Notes: generated by a model from the letters alone, not told the origin. A stretch of 64,000 nucleotides of DNA from Bacteroidales bacterium (GCA_024763075.1 JANTGF010000010.1:16944-80943), one strand, 5' to 3'. Positions 1 through 9,363 are shown, counted from the stretch's first letter. Program-made: numbers and translations.

Positions 1-932
1 GCTGTATAAGCTCCTTTTATTCTGGCGTTCAGACTGAAATTGCCTGCTGCCTTAAGATCCTGATATTCTTTCAGATATAGTTCAGGGATCAAAGACAGAA
101 GGGATTCAAAACGATTGTTATCTGCACGGAATTCCAGATCCACACGGGGATCATCACCTGAAAGATCAACAGTGCCATCCAGATTCAGTTTCAACGCATT
201 TAATAAAAAAGATTGTTTTGTCAGGGTATATACCGAAAGGTCAGGATCTGCCTCCATACTGCCTTTCCACTCAAACTTTACCTGATTCAGCAATGGAATA
301 CCACCTGATTTGAAAAATACTGACTCAACTACATTATTTATCTGAATCCCTATTTTCTCCGGTCCGGCTTTTCCTGATGCCAGTAAATTCCAGTGTTGAA
401 GGGATGCGTACATTTTATCAGGGATGCTCCGGTAGGTTAAAACAGCATCTTTTATTTCAAATTTTTTAAGCTTTACAGTTAATTCTGTATCCTCCTGAAC
501 GGAATCCTGTGCCACAGATTCAGTCTCTTTCATAATATCCCAGTTTGGCTTTCCATTTTCAGGAATCATAAGACGGATCACCGGGTCTGACAAAGTAATT
601 TCCTTAATTTGGATTCCTGATTTTCTGAAAACCGAAAGCAAATCAATCCCTAACTTCAAACTTTTCAGGTTTAACAGTGTATCAGATTCATAATTATCCA
701 CACCTGAAATTGAAAGATCATCCACGCGCACTCTCAGATCGGGAAAAGAAGCTAACAAGCTTATTTTGAAATTCTTAAAATAAACCTTTGCATTCAGGTT
801 TTTGTTGATTCCGGTTGTAAAAACCTGCTTAATTTCTGCTTTAAAAAAAACAGGAATAATTGTCAGAATCAGAATTATAAGCAAGAAAAGGATGCTTAGT
901 GCTTTCAGAAATTTTTTAACCATTGTTTTCAT
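1..932 (-). CDS. AsmA-like protein, partial (3' end outside window)
   Basis: This reading frame is not in the ORF track because it runs off the left edge without a stop. I translated it from an ATG at 932; it begins MKTMVKKFLKALSILFLLI, a single N-terminal membrane anchor, followed by KQVFTTGINKNLNAKVYFKN and repeated beta-strand-like text such as FPDLRVRVDDLSISG. This is the pattern of the AsmA family, large inner-membrane-anchored proteins linked to outer-membrane lipid homeostasis and probably lipid transfer. The frame is open to the window edge (last readable residues NARIKGAYT), giving about 310 residues of a protein that is usually 700-1000 long. The start is well placed because the hydrophobic anchor follows directly. 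It is an isolated minus-strand gene next to a histidine kinase on the same strand. Family confidence is good; the exact role is not known. Confidence 0.75.
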   Translation of the reverse strand, partial: MKTMVKKFLKALSILFLLIILILTIIPVFFKAEIKQVFTTGINKNLNAKVYFKNFKISLLASFPDLRVRVDDLSISGVDNYESDTLLNLKSLKLGIDLLSVFRKSGIQIKEITLSDPVIRLMIPENGKPNWDIMKETESVAQDSVQEDTELTVKLKKFEIKDAVLTYRSIPDKMYASLQHWNLLASGKAGPEKIGIQINNVVESVFFKSGGIPLLNQVKFEWKGSMEADPDLSVYTLTKQSFLLNALKLNLDGTVDLSGDDPRVDLEFRADNNRFESLLSLIPELYLKEYQDLKAAGNFSLNARIKGAYT

Positions 933-1057
933 GCGTATATCAGATACTTTACGGGGTACTTTAAAACTTTACGAAAGTATTTGATCAATAGTTTCGAAGT
1001 GTGATCCTTTTACAAAATGATGAAATTTATAATTCATTCATCCTATTGACAAATAAA

Positions 1058-2767
1058 TTAATTCAAAATTTCTCCAAGTGCAGAAAACAGGTCATTTTTA
1101 TTGATGGGTTTGGAAAAATATTTATTGAAACCCATCTCTTCAATCTTTTGTTTTTCATCTTCCATAGCGAAGGCAGTAATGGCAAAAACAGGCACTTCCT
1201 TATTCTTACTCCTGATATGCTCAAAAACCTGAATTCCATTTAGTTCCGGCATTTTTAAATCCAGAATGATAACATCGAAGTTTCTCTCTTTCTCAAACAG
1301 ATCCACGGCAATCCTTCCATTTTCCGCCCGGGCAATACTTATACCGGTAGGCTTAAACATTTCCTGGTATAATTTATAATTAAGTTCTTCATCTTCAGCA
1401 ATAAGTAATCGTTTACCTGCCCAGGGAGCATCTTTCTCCTCATCTTCTTTCTCAGGTTTACTTATATTTGCCACCTCTTTAAAAGGCAGATTGAAATAAA
1501 AAACAGAACCCTTTCCTTTTTCAGACTGTAGCCATATTTCACCATCCATCATCTCTACCAATTGTTTACTGATTGCCAGGCCCAGGCCTGTTCCCCGGTA
1601 TAATTTTTTTGTTCCTCCCTCCACTTTATAGAAGCGGTCAAAAATAATTTCCTGTTCTTCTTTGCTAATGCCTATCCCCGTGTCACTAACGAAAAATTGT
1701 AATTCCTGAAGTCCGGATCTCTTATATCCAAAAATCACTTTCCCGGAATCTGTAAATTTCAAGGCATTCTCAATGAGATTTGAAAAAATCTGTTTAAGAC
1801 GGAATGGGTCCATAATTATCTGATCAACAGTATTCTTATCCTGAATATCTAATTTAAGTTCAATATTATTTTTAAATGATTTTCCTTTCTCCGCTTCAAA
1901 ACTTTGAAGAATCTCCCTGAGTAAATTATTCAGGTCAAAGGTTTTATGAATGATTTTCCCCTGCCCCGATTCAATTTCTGACAGGTCAAGGATTTCATTT
2001 ATGAGACGCAATAATGTTTCACCGCTTTCATTAATAATTTTCACATAATTATCACGGGCCTCAGGATTGGTTTCATGAATAAGAAGCTGACTGAACCCAA
2101 TGATCCCATTCATGGGTGTACGTATTTCATGAGACATATTAGACAGAAAAGAGGATTTCAGCATATCAGATTGTTCTGCTTTTTCTTTCTCTTTAAGGTA
2201 ATAACTTTTTGTATAATAAATGAAAAAAGAGATGATCAGTATTATAGGTATCAAAAATGTTATATGATCAATGATTCTGGCTTTCTCACTCGGGTATGTT
2301 GAAATCACATCCGGATAAATCAACTCCAACAGCAACAGCAATATAATGGTAAGAGTGTACATGGAAATCATACCAACCAGCAAATTACCTCTGAAAAACA
2401 GTAAAATAAATATTAGGAGAGCAAAAAAGACATCCAAGACCGGACTTTTTGAGCCACCACTCTCAATCCAGAGAAGGGATAAAACAACCAGCATAAAAAT
2501 AAAAGAAGTGTACAACACAGGTGTATAAATCTTTCTGAACCGCGATAAATAATAAAAACCCGATAAAGTTATTCCAATCAGGCCTGGTAAAATAATAGCG
2601 GTTTTTGATAAGCCCATAGCAGCGTTTAATGCAACACTGTAGAGTGATACAGTTGCTCCAAACAGCATAAAAGCATTAAGGAATCTTTGTTCCATGATAA
2701 ATTCGGAGCGCGGACCCAGAAGCATGGTACCCCAGCTATGCAATTTATTCTTAATATTTGTTATCAT
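1058..2767 (-). CDS. hybrid sensor histidine kinase / response regulator
   Basis: This is a 569-residue membrane-bound hybrid kinase. Residues about 30-185 hold six or so hydrophobic segments without a large periplasmic sensor loop. The HisKA domain carries [11 protein letters not shown] with phospho-acceptor His213. The ATPase domain has the N box (NLIENALKF, Asn334), G1 (DTGIGIS) and G2 (GTGLGLAIS). A C-terminal receiver starts at LLIAEDEE and has phospho-acceptor Asp503 in [11 protein letters not shown] and the conserved Lys553 in FSKPI. All catalytic residues are present, so it should autophosphorylate and pass the phosphate to its own receiver. No output domain or partner regulator is next to it, so a separate phosphotransfer protein or regulator is needed. 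The signal sensed cannot be told; a membrane-embedded cue is plausible because the sensor is almost entirely transmembrane. Confidence 0.93.
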   Translation of the reverse strand: MITNIKNKLHSWGTMLLGPRSEFIMEQRFLNAFMLFGATVSLYSVALNAAMGLSKTAIILPGLIGITLSGFYYLSRFRKIYTPVLYTSFIFMLVVLSLLWIESGGSKSPVLDVFFALLIFILLFFRGNLLVGMISMYTLTIILLLLLELIYPDVISTYPSEKARIIDHITFLIPIILIISFFIYYTKSYYLKEKEKAEQSDMLKSSFLSNMSHEIRTPMNGIIGFSQLLIHETNPEARDNYVKIINESGETLLRLINEILDLSEIESGQGKIIHKTFDLNNLLREILQSFEAEKGKSFKNNIELKLDIQDKNTVDQIIMDPFRLKQIFSNLIENALKFTDSGKVIFGYKRSGLQELQFFVSDTGIGISKEEQEIIFDRFYKVEGGTKKLYRGTGLGLAISKQLVEMMDGEIWLQSEKGKGSVFYFNLPFKEVANISKPEKEDEEKDAPWAGKRLLIAEDEELNYKLYQEMFKPTGISIARAENGRIAVDLFEKERNFDVIILDLKMPELNGIQVFEHIRSKNKEVPVFAITAFAMEDEKQKIEEMGFNKYFSKPINKNDLFSALGEILN

Positions 2768-3023
2768 TTAGAGTCAAATTTTTAAAATCAGGTAAAAGTA
2801 ATAATTTTCTTTAGATGTAAAGAGAGAACTCTTACAATCCTCTTATTTAGTTAAAGGATATGGTTTTACAGTTTTGAGACCTTCGTTGTTGCAGGAAAAC
2901 CTGAATAGAAATTACTTGACTAATTCATAAAAAATCCGTATATTTAGGGGGTACTCATAAGAGATAATTTATTTTCTCTTTCATATGGAATTTGCATAAA
3001 TAGCAGTATATAAGTAATATATA

Positions 3024-4565
3024 ATGAAGTCTGTCATTCAGTTATCATGCATTTTGCTTTTACTGGCCGCTACGGCCTCTACATGCACTGCACAAAACCA
3101 ATCTGCCATGAAAAATAAAAATGTACAACCGGTTAACCGGCAAGCTGTTGTTGCCGGAAGTTTTTACCCTTCGGATCCTGTGGAATTAAGGTCAACTTTG
3201 GAAGGATTTTTCAAGAAAGCGGGGGAAGTAAAGCATCAGGGTAGTATCAGGGCGCTGATTTCCCCACATGCCGGCTATGTATTCTCCGGTTTTGTTGCTG
3301 CTTCAGCCTATCGTCAGCTTGACAGGGAGGCGGAGTATGAACATGTTTTTGTGATCGGTTCCAGTCATCATACCGGATTCTATGGTGCTTCTATTTACAA
3401 TAAAGGAAATTATGAAACTCCCCTGGGTGAGGTGGAAGTGGATACTGACCTCGCATCGAAGCTTATAAAGGATAATTCCTGCTTTACTTTTAACGAAGAA
3501 GCACACAAGAGGGAACACTCTCTTGAAGTGCAACTCCCTTTTCTGCAATACCGGTTAAACAAGCCTTTTAAGATCATTCCTATTGTTTTGGGTTCACAGA
3601 GTCCGGATGTTTCAGAAAAGATTGCTAAAGCCCTGGAGCCCTGGTTTACCGCAGGAAACCTGTTCGTTTTCAGCACTGATCTCTCTCATTATCCAACATG
3701 GGAAGAGGCCAATAAAGCCGATGCTCATACCATAAAAGGGATTTTGAGCGGCTCACCGGACCAGCTTCTTCGGGCACTCCAGGAAAATGAACAGGAGAAC
3801 TACCCGGGATTACTAACTAGCATGTGTGGCTGGCCTGCAGTTTTAAGTCTGCTGGATATTACAAGCAGCCTGGGCGGTTTTGGTTATCACAAAGCACTTT
3901 ACAAAAACTCGGGAGATACTCCCTATGGCAATCATCAGCGGGTGGTGGGCTACGTATCAGTAATTGTTACAGATGATAATAGTTCTGAAGAAAAAGCATT
4001 TCTTACAGAAAAAGATAAAAGAACGCTGCTTAAAATAGCAAGGAATACCCTTACGGAAAAGATCGTTTACAACCGTTTTTCCAAAATTGAAACCAAAGCT
4101 TTTTCTTCCACTCTCCTCACTCCTGCCGGAGCATTTGTAACCCTTCATACTGCTGAAGGGCAATTAAGAGGATGTATCGGCCGGTTTCAGCCGGAGATTC
4201 CCTTATTCAAAGTAGTAAAAGAAATGGCTATTTCCGCAGCATTGAATGATTACCGCTTTTCTCCGGTAAAAGCAGAAGAGATTCCTTCTTTGGATATAGA
4301 AATTTCCGTATTAACCCCTTTGAAGAAAATCAACAGCATTGATGAACTGCAGCTGGGGAAGGATGGTATTTACATCCGTAATGACGGACGATCCGGAACT
4401 TTTCTTCCCCAGGTAGCTGAAAGTACAGGCTGGAGTAAAGAAGAGTTCCTGGGACATTGTTCAAGGGATAAAGCCGGTTTAGGTTGGGATGGCTGGAAAG
4501 ATGCCGATTTATTTACCTATCAGGCAATTATCTTTTCAGAGAAAGAAATGGGGATAAAACATTGA
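3024..4565 (+). CDS. exported Memo-AMMECR1 fusion (AmmeMemoRadiSam B + A)
   Basis: The 513-residue protein begins with a Sec-type signal sequence (about residues 1-24, ending TCTAQNQ). It then carries a Memo domain: AVVAGSFYPSDPVELR is the family signature, and the putative metal ligands are His82 in SPHAGYVFSG, a His of GSSHH (115/116) and the Cys of TSMCGWPAV. A C-terminal AMMECR1 domain starts near residue 325 and includes the hallmark LRGCIGRF. In many bacteria these two proteins are encoded with a radical SAM enzyme (the AmmeMemoRadiSam system) whose chemistry is unknown. Here A and B are fused and apparently exported, and no radical SAM gene is in the window. The gene stands alone between a minus-strand kinase and a repeat-rich intergenic region. 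Domain identity is secure; function is unknown. Confidence 0.92.
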   Translation: MKSVIQLSCILLLLAATASTCTAQNQSAMKNKNVQPVNRQAVVAGSFYPSDPVELRSTLEGFFKKAGEVKHQGSIRALISPHAGYVFSGFVAASAYRQLDREAEYEHVFVIGSSHHTGFYGASIYNKGNYETPLGEVEVDTDLASKLIKDNSCFTFNEEAHKREHSLEVQLPFLQYRLNKPFKIIPIVLGSQSPDVSEKIAKALEPWFTAGNLFVFSTDLSHYPTWEEANKADAHTIKGILSGSPDQLLRALQENEQENYPGLLTSMCGWPAVLSLLDITSSLGGFGYHKALYKNSGDTPYGNHQRVVGYVSVIVTDDNSSEEKAFLTEKDKRTLLKIARNTLTEKIVYNRFSKIETKAFSSTLLTPAGAFVTLHTAEGQLRGCIGRFQPEIPLFKVVKEMAISAALNDYRFSPVKAEEIPSLDIEISVLTPLKKINSIDELQLGKDGIYIRNDGRSGTFLPQVAESTGWSKEEFLGHCSRDKAGLGWDGWKDADLFTYQAIIFSEKEMGIKH

Positions 4566-5225
4566 CATACGGTTAGTCAGAGACAATGCCTGAGATTTAA
4601 AATGCCTAGAATGCCTAAAATTCAAAATGCTTAGAATGCCTGGAATTCAAAATGCCTAAAATGCCTAAAATTTAAAGTGCCTAAAATGCCTAAACTGCCT
4701 AAAATTTAAAATGACTAAAATTAAAATTGTCTGAAATGTCTAACATTTAAAATACTTAATATGAAAAATGAGTAAATGCTGTCGACTTATTTCTGTGATG
4801 TAAAAATGACTGCTCACTCCCTTATTATGAAATAATATTACGGTACTCTGCACCTCCTCATTCTCCCTTTGAGTCTTGGATTTTTTCCGAAAACCAGCAA
4901 ACTTTTTCAGCAAACCCTTTTATTGTTCTTTTCAGAAACCAAAGGAACAATAGAAATCGCGAAACAGTTGAAATCTATGATTTCTTTACTGTTTCGAGCA
5001 TCCTCTTCCAAAGGAGTCCCCTTGGGAGAAAAACAAAGAAAATTAACAATATTCTGTTTTTCGGGACCATTGAAACCCACCAGAAACAAGCTCAACCAGC
5101 AAATAACCTATTTCCGAGATTACCACTCCATTTTCAAATCAAACAATTTTCAAATTTTCAAATTGATTTTTTACCTTCTCTCCGTCACCCCGTCACTCTT
5201 TCAATCCTTCATCCTTCATCCTTCA
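4566..5225. repeat. intergenic repeat mosaic (TGCCTAAAAT family and low-complexity tracts)
   Basis: This 660-base gap holds no convincing gene; the 167-codon plus-strand frame at 4869-5372 has no recognisable features and runs antisense into the yjbQ-like gene. From about 4587 to 4760 there is a degenerate array of the unit AATGCCTAAA. At 4832-4854 is a 23-base motif that recurs in reverse complement, with one mismatch, at 45254-45276. Low-complexity AT tracts (TTTTCAAATTTTCAAATTG) and a CTTCATC microsatellite follow at about 5130-5227. The same ingredients occur in the gap at 44.7-45.5 kb. Confidence 0.7.
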
Positions 5226-5639
5226 TCACTCCCCATAAACCGTAACCACCAGTTCTCTGGGACCTCCGTAATTCCGGAATTCACAAAGATATATTCCCTG
5301 CCAGATCCCTATGTTCAGCCTGTGATTAGTAATCGGGATTGTTACAGAAGACCCAAGCAGGGAAGATTTTAAATGTGCTGGCATATCATCGGCTCCTTCT
5401 ATGGTATGCCGGTAAACCGGGTCATTCTCGGGGATCAGTTTATTCATAAAGGACTCAAAGTCATCCCGGACAGTAGGATCGGCATTTTCATTAAGAGTGA
5501 GTGCTGCAGAAGTATGTTTAATAAAAATATGGGCGATCCCGGTTTCAGGCAAGTCATCCAGATATTTTTCCAGGAAGGAACTGATTAAATGATATCCCCT
5601 GGGAAATCGTGGCAGTTTTACATTTACTTGTGTAACCAT
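5226..5639 (-). CDS. YjbQ/UPF0047 family protein (secondary thiamine-phosphate synthase-like)
   Basis: This 137-residue protein covers the full length of the YjbQ family. It shows the conserved blocks HTSAALTLNENADPTV, YRHTIEGADDMPAHLKSSLLG and GIWQGIYLCEFR followed by GPR, which place the family's conserved His/Glu/Asp cluster. The E. coli homologue has weak thiamine phosphate synthase activity, but the physiological role of the family is unsettled. A good Bacteroidota promoter lies about 55 bases upstream (TTG, 19-base spacer, TATATTTG). It is a single gene on the minus strand between a repeat-rich gap and a divergent lipoprotein gene. Start ATG at 5639. Confidence 0.92.
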   Translation of the reverse strand: MVTQVNVKLPRFPRGYHLISSFLEKYLDDLPETGIAHIFIKHTSAALTLNENADPTVRDDFESFMNKLIPENDPVYRHTIEGADDMPAHLKSSLLGSSVTIPITNHRLNIGIWQGIYLCEFRNYGGPRELVVTVYGE

Positions 5640-5694
5640 AAGTCATTATATTTTAATAGATTGTAGCTTAGTCAGATTTAAAAATAGCAATAAA

Positions 5695-5725
5695 CAAATA
5701 TACATTTTTTAGCATCTCATTCAAT
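5695..5725 (-). promoter_or_regulatory. predicted sigma-ABfr-type promoter of the yjbQ-like gene
   Basis: On the minus strand, TTG is followed after 19 bases by TATATTTG, a perfect match to the Bacteroidota -7 consensus TAnnTTTG with the usual spacing from the -33 element. It is about 55 bases upstream of the start codon at 5639. Confidence 0.6.
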
Positions 5726-5800
5726 ATAGAACATTAAACTATAACCAATTTTAATTAAATCCAACCGGGGAATTGGTTCTTTTTACAGGAACACTGGCAT

Positions 5801-5808
5801 TATTTTTG
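5801..5808 (+). promoter_or_regulatory. predicted -7 element upstream of the small lipoprotein gene
   Basis: TATTTTTG matches TAnnTTTG and lies 40 bases before the ATG at 5849. A T-rich stretch 16-24 bases further upstream may serve as the -33 element, but its spacing is not ideal. Confidence 0.4.
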
Positions 5809-5848
5809 CACCGAAAACCATGAAACCATTTCACTTTTTATTACCTTC

Positions 5849-6289
5849 ATGAGAACAATAACATTCATTCTGGTTTTTACTTTTATTGGACTTAGCTGTG
5901 AAAAAAATACTTCTTTACTGGAGTATACTTCAGAGAAAGTAAAATTTTATACTGATGCCGGCTCTTATCATGAAAAAGACAGCATTGATCTGTTCCTTGA
6001 AAATAATTCATCAAATGATCTGATCACAGGTCTAAGATGCGGACAATATCTTGAGATGGGATATCAAATGAAAGAGAAAGACGAATGGTCTGCTGAAAAA
6101 TATTTCTGGTATGCGCAACTGGATTGCCCGACCTTAATTGATACAATAGAGGCAAACAGTACATATAAATACACCTTTTCTGCCACATTGTTTGATACAA
6201 CGGGTACCTTCAGGCTTTTTCTTCCATACTATATTCCGGAAAAAGATACAAGTTTTACTGTCGTTTCAAATTCTTTTGATGTTTACTAA
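5849..6289 (+). CDS. small predicted lipoprotein of unknown function
   Basis: I do not recognise this 146-residue protein. It starts with a short hydrophobic signal ending FIGLSCEKN, so Cys17 is a likely lipidation site, placing it in a membrane facing the periplasm or on the surface. The mature part reads like a compact beta-sandwich (SIDLFLENNSSNDLITGLRCG, TYKYTFSATLFDTTGTFRLF), reminiscent of immunoglobulin-like domains that bind or report, but no named family is certain. Two further Cys residues (in LRCG and LDCP) could form a disulfide. It converges with the minus-strand ICMT-like gene, and the two 3' ends overlap by 4 bases. Confidence 0.7.
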   Translation: MRTITFILVFTFIGLSCEKNTSLLEYTSEKVKFYTDAGSYHEKDSIDLFLENNSSNDLITGLRCGQYLEMGYQMKEKDEWSAEKYFWYAQLDCPTLIDTIEANSTYKYTFSATLFDTTGTFRLFLPYYIPEKDTSFTVVSNSFDVY

Positions 6290-6843
6290 AAAATACAGGG
6301 AATAAACATCCGGGTATGTTTCATGTACTCCCTGTATTCATCGCCAAAATAATCCAGATTCTCAACTTCTTCCTGTTTTGCGGTTAAAAACAGAAAAAGA
6401 CTTGCCACCAACATAGTTGCTACTCCGGTTAAGGTAATGTTTTTAAAGAATGCTCCCCAGGCCAAAAATAACAGGGAGCTGTAAAGCGGATGCCGGATGG
6501 TACGATAAGCTCCTGTTTGGATAAGTTTTGCTGTTTTTTCAAAATCTTTTAATGACTTATCTGTACGCTGTAAATCCTTGTGACCCGATTTATGAAGCAA
6601 TAGAAATCCATGAATTGCAAGGAAGGCTGATCCAAAAAGAAAAATCCACGAAATGACCTGGTTCCAGCTAAAGGGGTTCTTAAACCAAACATCTGCGTTT
6701 AGTAAAATAATGATTGCAATGGTTTCAAATACAAAAAAACGATAAAAACCATGCGAAGAAAGCTTTTTGAGAGAGATCCTGGAAAACCACAAATTAAAAA
6801 TGGTGAACAGAACAAAAATACCGGCTTTCAAAAGAAGGTTCAT
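6286..6843 (-). CDS. isoprenylcysteine carboxyl methyltransferase-like membrane protein
   Basis: A 185-residue integral membrane protein with about four to five hydrophobic segments. The C-terminal half carries the hallmark of the ICMT/phospholipid methyltransferase group: TGAYRTIRHPLYSS for cofactor binding, and the helix AKQEEVENLDYFGDEYREYMKHTRMFIP, where EE and the Tyr/Arg pattern are typical. Such enzymes use S-adenosylmethionine to methylate small hydrophobic substrates at the membrane; the bacterial substrates are mostly unknown. Its start codon overlaps the stop of the upstream aldolase gene by 4 bases, so the two are translationally coupled, although no functional link is obvious. 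Confidence 0.85.
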   Translation of the reverse strand: MNLLLKAGIFVLFTIFNLWFSRISLKKLSSHGFYRFFVFETIAIIILLNADVWFKNPFSWNQVISWIFLFGSAFLAIHGFLLLHKSGHKDLQRTDKSLKDFEKTAKLIQTGAYRTIRHPLYSSLLFLAWGAFFKNITLTGVATMLVASLFLFLTAKQEEVENLDYFGDEYREYMKHTRMFIPCIF

Positions 6844-7589
6844 TCTCTCAATTTTTCTAAATTCCGTATGGCAGTTTCTGATAAAAGGCTTATATCCACG
6901 CTACTCACAAACATGGTAAAACCTTTTTCCTTAAAGGGTATCAGGTACTCAGGGGAACCTCCGTAAATGGCCAGACGGATATTGGCCGAATTACACACCG
7001 CAGCAATCAAATCTATTGCTTCTACTACCTCCGGGTGGTTTACCTGACCGGCTTTTCCAAAACTGGAGGAAAGATCATAGGGTCCCACAAAAACAGCATC
7101 CACCCCTTTCACTTTTACAATATTTTCAATATGATCCAGGACGTCTTTGTGTTCAGCCTGCACAATAACTGCAGTTTCATTATTTGTATTTTGAACAGCT
7201 TCTTCAAAATTAAGACCATACATATTTGCCCTGGCAAGACCGATGCCCCTCACCCCCATTGGCGGATATTTAGCAAAGCTTACTATTTTTTCTGCCTGTT
7301 CAGCTGTATTAACCTGTGGAACGACTATCCCTTCTGTCCCAATATCCAGGGCTTTTTTAATGGTAGTTTCGTGGTGGTCGGGTATCCTGATTATTCCCGG
7401 ACAGGTACTTCCTGAAGCCTGGAGCAATCCGAGTATGGTTTTGAAGTCAAGCGGACTATGCTCCGCATCGATAAATAACCAGTCATAACCGGCCTTTGCC
7501 AGCATCTCAGGAATCTCTGGGCTGCCGAGCGTGATTCCCACACCATATAACAGTTCTCCGTTTAATAATCTTTTTCTGAAATTATACAT
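6840..7589 (-). CDS. HpcH/HpaI family aldolase (2-keto-3-deoxy sugar acid type)
   Basis: This 249-residue protein matches the class II pyruvate aldolases of the HpcH/HpaI family in length and motifs. FIDAEHSPLDF contains the catalytic His44, IIRIPDHH the pyruvate-binding Arg68, and the metal ligands are Glu146 in VQAEH and Asp172 in VGPYDLS. Members include 4-hydroxy-2-oxoheptanedioate aldolase (HpaI) and 2-keto-3-deoxy-L-rhamnonate aldolase (RhmA), which yields pyruvate and lactaldehyde. With GH95 and GH78 enzymes in the same window, cleavage of a 2-keto-3-deoxy acid from rhamnose or fucose is a reasonable guess, but specificity cannot be read from the sequence. It lies in an operon 21 bases after the Ogt-like gene and overlaps the ICMT-like gene by 4 bases. 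Confidence 0.88.
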   Translation of the reverse strand: MYNFRKRLLNGELLYGVGITLGSPEIPEMLAKAGYDWLFIDAEHSPLDFKTILGLLQASGSTCPGIIRIPDHHETTIKKALDIGTEGIVVPQVNTAEQAEKIVSFAKYPPMGVRGIGLARANMYGLNFEEAVQNTNNETAVIVQAEHKDVLDHIENIVKVKGVDAVFVGPYDLSSSFGKAGQVNHPEVVEAIDLIAAVCNSANIRLAIYGGSPEYLIPFKEKGFTMFVSSVDISLLSETAIRNLEKLRE

Positions 7590-7610
7590 TACACTTTCTT
7601 TAAAGCTTTA

Positions 7611-8123
7611 TTAAAACAATGTTATTCTTTCGAGTTTTAACAATCTTTTCTTAACTGCTAATCCTCCACCATAACCAACAAGGTCCCCCTTGCTTCCCAT
7701 GATACGATGACAAGGTATAATTATACCAATAGCATTTGCTCCATTTGCACCGGCAACTGCCCGAACCGCTTTTTCATTGTTTATATTTCGTGCCAGTTGT
7801 AAATATGTGGATGTAGTTCCATAAGACACATTCAATAAAGCACTCCAAACGCTTTTTTGAAAATCAGTCCCAACCATTAACAAAGGAATGTCGAATTCTT
7901 TCCTTTCTCCACCAAGATACTCATCAAGTTGAGTTTTTGTTTTTTCTATAATTTCATCGGGTTGTTCTACAAAATGTGCATTCAGGCCCTCCTTAATTCT
8001 ATCATCCACTATTTTCCTTAATTTTCTGTATCTAAAATCAAGCAAACAAAGTTTCCCATCAAAAGAGCCAATTATTAATTCTCCGATCTTAGTTTTGTAA
8101 TACTGAATGTTGATCCGGTTCAT
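7611..8123 (-). CDS. ogt: methylated-DNA-[protein]-cysteine S-methyltransferase (Ogt type)
   Basis: A 170-residue O6-alkylguanine-DNA repair protein. The active-site motif IIIPCHRIMGSKG with acceptor Cys138 is intact, followed by LVGYGGGLAVKKRLLKLE, and the helix-turn-helix region FQKSVWSALLNVSYGTTSTY is canonical. It transfers the alkyl group from damaged guanine to its own cysteine in a single-use reaction. It has no Ada regulatory domain, so it is the stand-alone type. It is the first gene of a minus-strand group with the aldolase 21 bases downstream. The symbol is by family resemblance. Confidence 0.93.
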   Translation of the reverse strand: MNRINIQYYKTKIGELIIGSFDGKLCLLDFRYRKLRKIVDDRIKEGLNAHFVEQPDEIIEKTKTQLDEYLGGERKEFDIPLLMVGTDFQKSVWSALLNVSYGTTSTYLQLARNINNEKAVRAVAGANGANAIGIIIPCHRIMGSKGDLVGYGGGLAVKKRLLKLERITLF

Positions 8124-8154
8124 AAGATGTGTTTACAATCTCAATTTCATTCAT

Positions 8155-8217
8155 TCTTTGATCTCCGAAGCTTTGGCGAAGGAGAATCTTTGATCTCCAT
8201 AGCTTTAGCGAAGGAGA
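8155..8217. repeat. two tandem copies of a 31-base repeat
   Basis: Two 31-base copies with period 32 each read TCTTTGATCTCC, a variable core (GAAGCTTTGG or ATAGCTTTAG), then CGAAGGAGA. The copies differ at only three positions. A pyrimidine-rich CCTTTTTCC tract follows to about 8280, just beyond the stop of the aldo/keto reductase. Function is unknown. Confidence 0.6.
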
Positions 8218-8281
8218 TAGCTTAGGAGGACTTCCTTTTTCCTTCTGCCTTTTTCCTTTTTCCTTCTTCCTTTGACTTCCG

Positions 8282-9307
8282 TTACCATTCAGGAGGCCAG
8301 TCAGAAAGCTTTTTAAAGAACATCAGGTCTTTGTAATAAGTCTTGGTTTTATCCTCGATCGCAAGCATTTCATCTGCTGTTAAAGGTTTGAATTCCTTTG
8401 CAATCCTAATATTTTCCTCCAGCTCAGGAATCTTGTCAATACCCACAATGATGGTACTTACAGGCAGGGTAAGAACATATTCCATAGCCTCTTTCATGGT
8501 AATGATCCCTCCATGGCTGAAAATCCGGTCACGCGCAGGAATCTTCATCCCCACAATTCCAATATTTTTTTCAACGGCTGTTGGTAAAAACTTTTCGATA
8601 AAAGGATTGTAATGCTTATCGGCGGCATTGATAGCAACCAGCGCATTATCAAAGGGATATCTTTCAAGCAATGTACGCATTACAACCGGATCTTCATGAC
8701 CGGTAATGCCAATGAACTTCACAACACCCTCGTCTTTTGCTTTTTGCATTGCTTTCAGTACACCATCATCGGCAAATATCTTATCCAGGGTATCAATTTC
8801 CCGGGCTCTGACGTTGTGTATTTGCCAGAGGTCAATATGATCGGTTTGAAGGTTCTTTAATGATTTCTCCAGATGCCGCATTGCACCATCGTAACTTCGG
8901 TCATGCGATTTGGTTGCAAGAAACACTTCTTTACGGCGGTGTTTCATTACTTTACCAATATACCGTTCACTGGTTCCCTGCATTTTTAGCTGATCTTCTC
9001 CCTTTGTGGCTCTTCCATAATAGGCAGATGTATCAATGTAATTTACACCCAGGTCGATTGCACGGTTAATAATTTCAACGGATTCTTTTTCTTTTCCGGG
9101 TGTTTCAATGGTTGCCTGTCCGCCCAGGCTGAAGAGGCTGACCATATACCCTGTTTTTCCAAGAGGCCTTTTAGGCATGGCCCCTCTTTTGGCAGAAGCT
9201 GCAATTAGATCAAAAGGGCTGATGTATGAAGCTAATCCCGCAACGGCAGTGGATGCCATAAGTTTCTTCAGGAACTCACGGCGTGTACGATAATCTTTTG
9301 TTGTCAT
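8282..9307 (-). CDS. Tat-exported aldo/keto reductase
   Basis: This 341-residue protein starts with a twin-arginine signal (TRREFLKKLMASTAVAG), so it is probably exported folded with its cofactor to the periplasm. The rest is an aldo/keto reductase barrel: Asp92 and Tyr97 in IDTSAYYG, Lys133 in ATKSHD and His164 in WQIHNV form the catalytic tetrad, and HIDLWQIHN is typical of the family. Exported members occur often in Bacteroidota gene clusters for sugar breakdown; the substrate is unknown. A strong promoter match lies 25 bases upstream of the ATG (TTTTG, 19 bases, TATATTTA). It is transcribed away from the tRNA-Gly gene. Confidence 0.92.
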   Translation of the reverse strand: MTTKDYRTRREFLKKLMASTAVAGLASYISPFDLIAASAKRGAMPKRPLGKTGYMVSLFSLGGQATIETPGKEKESVEIINRAIDLGVNYIDTSAYYGRATKGEDQLKMQGTSERYIGKVMKHRRKEVFLATKSHDRSYDGAMRHLEKSLKNLQTDHIDLWQIHNVRAREIDTLDKIFADDGVLKAMQKAKDEGVVKFIGITGHEDPVVMRTLLERYPFDNALVAINAADKHYNPFIEKFLPTAVEKNIGIVGMKIPARDRIFSHGGIITMKEAMEYVLTLPVSTIIVGIDKIPELEENIRIAKEFKPLTADEMLAIEDKTKTYYKDLMFFKKLSDWPPEW

Positions 9308-9332
9308 AATGAAATCTTTATTTTATTCTGCA

Positions 9333-9363
9333 TAAATATATGAATTCCACAGGAGAATGCAAA
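9333..9363 (-). promoter_or_regulatory. predicted promoter of the aldo/keto reductase gene
   Basis: On the minus strand TTTTTTG is followed after exactly 19 bases by TATATTTA, one mismatch from TAnnTTTG. The element ends about 25 bases before the ATG at 9307. Confidence 0.6.

Noticed and set aside
4587-4760. CRISPR array, because of short regular repeats
   Set aside because: Units are about 9-10 bases and degenerate, with no unique spacers and no cas genes.
4869-5372. 167-codon plus-strand ORF after the Memo-AMMECR1 gene
   Set aside because: It spans low-complexity repeats and overlaps the real yjbQ-like gene antisense; no protein features are visible.
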